From assembly GCA_020859945.1 (NCBI GenBank), contig JAJBVG010000038.1, forward strand, positions 1 to 53,572: a DNA stretch of 53,572 nucleotides, written 5' to 3'. Source of the stretch: Clostridiales bacterium (GTDB taxonomy: Bacteria; Bacillota; Clostridia; Oscillospirales; Oscillospiraceae). Below, piece by piece: positions 51,368 to 53,572 of this stretch (position 1 is its first letter; the number at the start of each line of letters is the position of its first letter). A program made the position numbers and the translations under genes. A model generated the notes under the pieces. It was not told the DNA's origin, did not search any database, and worked only from the letters and a program-made list of their open reading frames with translations.

Positions 51368-51832
51368 ATGTCCGTAGACAAGGTAAAAGCATATTTTGCG
51401 CAGTATGGGATGGAAGAGCGCGTGATGGAGATGGAGCATTCCAGCGCGACGGTGGAACTGGCTGCGGAGGCGCTGGGCTGTGAGCCCTGTCGGATTGCCA
51501 AGACAATGTCGTTCTTACAGGGAGACAGGGCAATCCTGATCGTGGCGGCAGGCGACGCGAGGGTGGATAATAAGAAGTACAAGGCGCAGTTCCATACAAA
51601 GGCGAAGATGATTCCCCGCGATGATGTGGAGGAATGGATCGGCCACGCGCCGGGCGGCGTCTGTCCCTTCGCAATCAGGCAGGGTGTGGCCGTTTATCTC
51701 GATGAATCGCTGAAACGCTTTGATATCGTCTATCCGGCGGCAGGCAGCGGCAACAGCGCCATCGGGCTGAACCTCACGGAGTTGGAGCAGTATTCGGGCG
51801 CTGTCGGCTGGATTGACGTCTGTCGGTATTGA
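51368..51832 (+). CDS. YbaK/EbsC family aminoacyl-tRNA deacylase
   Basis: 154 residues. SSATVELAAEALGCEPCRIA and AKTMSFLQGDRAILIVAAGD, then DNKKYKAQFHTKAKMI and APGGVCPFAI, match the YbaK/ProX editing fold. It hydrolyses mischarged tRNA, for example Cys- or Ala-tRNAPro. AAAGGAG precedes the ATG. It is a single gene with its own promoter on the strand opposite to both neighbours, so it looks like an insertion between phage genes and the leader module. Confidence 0.85.
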   Translation: MSVDKVKAYFAQYGMEERVMEMEHSSATVELAAEALGCEPCRIAKTMSFLQGDRAILIVAAGDARVDNKKYKAQFHTKAKMIPRDDVEEWIGHAPGGVCPFAIRQGVAVYLDESLKRFDIVYPAAGSGNSAIGLNLTELEQYSGAVGWIDVCRY

Positions 51833-51934
51833 AACGTTTACCCATTCGTAAAAATGCTATGGCTTAGGCATGATGTCAATATCTTTCCTGCTGAGCAGAA
51901 ATAGCCTTTAGGCTCCGTCCCCTCGTAAATCGTT

Positions 51935-52267
51935 TTACGCTCTTGCGACATCCGCGAACCAGAATGCTTCCGGATGGCTGATGCCTGTGGCTTTCTCCGG
52001 CACCATGCGCTCCTCGTCAATGTAGTGCAGCCCTTTGCCGACCTTGATGAATTTCACATCTTCAAAGCCTGCGAAGTTCAGCCTGTAGACGCGGGCTGTG
52101 CGGCTCTCGCCATCGTAGCTCTTGCCGTCCCAGTCGTTGAAGGTGAAGGTAATCTTCTCCTTCGTCCTGGTGAAGTAGTGTTCAAAATCGTCTCGCGGCA
52201 TCGTGGTGTTGCCGTTCATCAGGCAGAAGTTGTTGCGCTGGCTGTAAATCTCGTTGTTGATTTTCAT
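51935..52267 (-). CDS. Hypothetical protein behind leader copy 1
   Basis: 110 residues. MKINNEIYSQRNNFCLMNGN, then DDFEHYFTRTKEKITFTFND and RVYRLNFAGFEDVKFIKVGK. It is likely a mixed alpha/beta cytoplasmic protein; no known family. The ribosome site GGAGGA is the 3' end of the repeated leader. The region 51838-51934 behind it has no gene. Confidence 0.55.
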   Translation of the reverse strand: MKINNEIYSQRNNFCLMNGNTTMPRDDFEHYFTRTKEKITFTFNDWDGKSYDGESRTARVYRLNFAGFEDVKFIKVGKGLHYIDEERMVPEKATGISHPEAFWFADVARA

Positions 52268-52276
52268 GGTGTTTTT

Positions 52277-52437
52277 CCTCCGTTTTGTTTGGTTTTCCCT
52301 TTCGGTGAGTGTATATTCGCTCTGAATCGGAGAAATAGCAAGTCAATTCTGAGGGATATAATACACAAATAAACAGGAGGATTTTTGTCGCTTATACACC
52401 ATGCCGGACAACGAGCAACGGAGCCTTTCGGCTCCGT
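52277..52437 (-). promoter_or_regulatory. Repeated structured leader, copy 1
   Basis: Read leftward it has a GAAA-loop hairpin ACGGAGCC/GGCTCCGT (52418-52437), then GGTGTATA that can pair with TATACACTCACC further on. Between these lie AATCCTCC and TTTCTCCG, both complementary to the ribosome site CGGAGGA at its 3' end. The layout suggests control of translation by alternative pairing. The second anti-SD is mutated in this copy. Confidence 0.6.
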
Positions 52438-52458
52438 CCCTGTGTAGTCTGGTTCGTT

Positions 52459-52668
52459 TTAAGCCTTCTTCATGGCTTTGGCAAGGTCAGCGGCAACCTG
52501 GAACTTGTTGCCGTAGATTCGGAAGGTCTCCACGTCCTCCCAGCAGTTGAGGTGCAAGGCAGTGAGGAGGATGTCGTAGCAAGTGGAACTGTAGGCCAAC
52601 GCCTCGGCCTCTTTGCGCGTAAGGGTGATCTCGTAGGTGTTCATGTTCTTGATGTACTTCGCTGTCAT
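52459..52668 (-). CDS. Hypothetical protein behind leader copy 2
   Basis: 69 residues: MTAKYIKNMNTYEITLTRKE, then AEALAYSSTCYDILLTALHL. The ATG at 52668 follows the leader ribosome site CGGAGGAACC. It resembles the many small genes on clostridial conjugative elements; no function is known. Confidence 0.6.
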   Translation of the reverse strand: MTAKYIKNMNTYEITLTRKEAEALAYSSTCYDILLTALHLNCWEDVETFRIYGNKFQVAADLAKAMKKA

Positions 52669-52676
52669 TTTCGGTT

Positions 52677-52836
52677 CCTCCGTTTTGTTTGTTTTCCCTT
52701 TCGGTGAGTGTATATTCGCTCTAAATCGGAGGAATAGCAAGCTAATTCTGAGGAATAATTTATACAAATAAATAGGAGGATTTTTGTCACTTATACACCA
52801 TGCCTGGCAACGAGCAACGGAGCCTTTCGGCTCCGT
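52677..52836 (-). promoter_or_regulatory. Repeated structured leader, copy 2
   Basis: Same parts as copy 1: GAAA-loop hairpin (52817-52836), GGTGTATA/TATACACTCACC, AATCCTCC, TTCCTCCG and the CGGAGGA ribosome site. Most differences lie in the A/T-rich middle. Confidence 0.6.
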
Positions 52837-52853
52837 CTCCTGCCTGGTCATCG

Positions 52854-53036
52854 TCAGGAAAACTGGATGTTCAGCATTCCTTTGGTTCCGAGGAAGAAGT
52901 CCAGTTCCTCGTTCGGGTCTTCCCGGAACCCTTCTTTTGCGCAGTCAGTTATCCGTTTGACCCGGTCGGCTCCCAGCATCTCGGTGAGTTTCTTTTTGGT
53001 GATTTTCTTGCCGTTCAGGTAGTAGTTGGTTCTCAT
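52854..53036 (-). CDS. Hypothetical protein behind leader copy 3
   Basis: 60 residues: MRTNYYLNGKKITKKKLTEM, then LGADRVKRITDCAKEGFRED. Basic at the N terminus, acidic after that; no recognised family. It uses the ribosome site CGGAGGATT of leader copy 3. Confidence 0.6.
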   Translation of the reverse strand: MRTNYYLNGKKITKKKLTEMLGADRVKRITDCAKEGFREDPNEELDFFLGTKGMLNIQFS

Positions 53037-53044
53037 GGTGTAAT

Positions 53045-53184
53045 CCTCCGTTTTGTGTTGGTTTTCCCTTTCGGTGAGTGTATATTCGCTCTGAATCGGA
53101 GGAATAGCAAGTTAATTATGAGGAATATACTACACAAATAAATCGGAGGATTTTTGCCATTTATACACCATGCCGGACAACGAG
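53045..53184 (-). promoter_or_regulatory. Repeated structured leader, copy 3
   Basis: GGTGTATA/TATACACTCACC and both anti-SD segments are present. AATCCTCCG matches CGGAGGATT over nine bases here. The upstream hairpin is replaced by CCCGGC/GCCGGG (53191-53206). Confidence 0.6.
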
Positions 53185-53229
53185 AGAGGACCCGGCAGGT
53201 GCCGGGCTTCTCGGAGGGAGGGCTTTCCC

Positions 53230-53490
53230 TCAAAGGAAAACCCTCATGGTCAAGCCGACTTCGTTCAGAAGTTCTTCGAGGCTCTTGTAGCGGTATTCTT
53301 CATCGTAGCTTTCTTCCTCTTCCTCCTCGTCGGGGTCTTCTTCGGGGAAGGGGTCGTAGTTCCATCCGTTCTCCTTGTAAATCGCCAAGCGGATGCGGTT
53401 GATGTCGTCCCAGTCGAGTTCGTAGTCTTCTTCAAGTTCCGCGATGCGGCTGTCGATGATGTCCTCGATTTCGATGTGGTTCTTTTTCAT
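53230..53490 (-). CDS. Acidic hypothetical protein behind leader copy 4
   Basis: 86 residues: KKNHIEIEDIIDSRIAELEE, then DWDDINRIRLAIYKENGWNY, an EEDPDEEEEEE stretch, and SLEELLNEVGLTMRVFL. Strongly acidic, as in phage DNA-mimic or antirestriction proteins, but no such family can be claimed. ATG at 53490. Confidence 0.6.
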   Translation of the reverse strand: MKKNHIEIEDIIDSRIAELEEDYELDWDDINRIRLAIYKENGWNYDPFPEEDPDEEEEEESYDEEYRYKSLEELLNEVGLTMRVFL

Positions 53491-53498
53491 GGTGTTTT

Positions 53499-53572
53499 CC
53501 TCCGTTTTGTGTGTTTTCCTTTCGGTGAGTGTATATTCGCTCTGAATCGGAGGAATAGCAAGTTAATTCTGA
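53499..53572 (-). promoter_or_regulatory. Repeated structured leader, copy 4 (cut by window end)
   Basis: The 3' half of the same leader (ribosome site, TATACACTCACC, TTCCTCCG) is visible. The rest lies outside the window. Confidence 0.55.

Noticed and set aside
52277-53572. CRISPR-like array
   Set aside because: The repeated units are about 160 nt long and are separated by coding genes, not short spacers.

Overview
The window looks like chromosome of a spore-forming, gut-type member of the Clostridia (Oscillospiraceae-like). It has a GC-rich coding style, SpoIVB, a DUF1002 protein, a GGGtGRT protein paired with an Fe-S scaffold, and clean SigA promoters (TTGACA-17-TATAAT). No rRNA, tRNA or CRISPR array was seen.

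Region 1 (1-10.9 kb) is core chromosome: an Fe-S scaffold/GGGtGRT operon, an orphan DnaK paralogue, an array of hairpins, a long-chain acyl-CoA synthetase, a pyridoxamine kinase/HAD phosphatase pair, a promoter-to-terminator non-coding transcription unit of about 540 nt holding tandem repeats with three-codon ORFs, a secreted DUF1002 protein and SpoIVB.

Region 2 (10.9-21 kb) is accessory. Directly behind spoIVB lies a serine-recombinase fragment that ends a leftward operon (two ParB-like proteins, a PemK/MazF-like toxin, small proteins). An XRE repressor with a palindromic double operator precedes that operon. Then come a zinc-ribbon protein, an ImmA/IrrE protease, a divergent XRE-S24 repressor, an UmuC-type polymerase with a YolD-like partner, a class B sortase, and a SAM-riboswitch-like leader ahead of a frameshifted gene.

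Region 3 (21-33 kb) is a broken BREX locus: a brxA-brxB fusion, an intact brxC, and pglX cut off before its methyltransferase core next to a repeat that looks like an IS end. A four-gene serine-recombinase operon and an orphan zincin follow. pglZ and brxL are absent.

Region 4 (33-51.2 kb) is a leftward HK97-type siphovirus morphogenesis and lysis block, from large terminase to endolysin. It has a programmed -1 frameshift in the tail chaperone and a toxin-antitoxin pair inserted on the opposite strand. Small terminase, replication, repressor and integrase genes do not accompany it, so it is a remnant or a split element.

Region 5 (51.3-53.6 kb) has a YbaK-like deacylase and then a run of small unknown genes, each preceded by a nearly identical leader of about 160 nt. 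The leader can form a closing helix and carries two anti-Shine-Dalgarno segments. It is the best candidate here for an undescribed cis-regulatory system. Three apparent single-base deletions (positions about 20569, 37530 and 43901) indicate gene decay or assembly indels.
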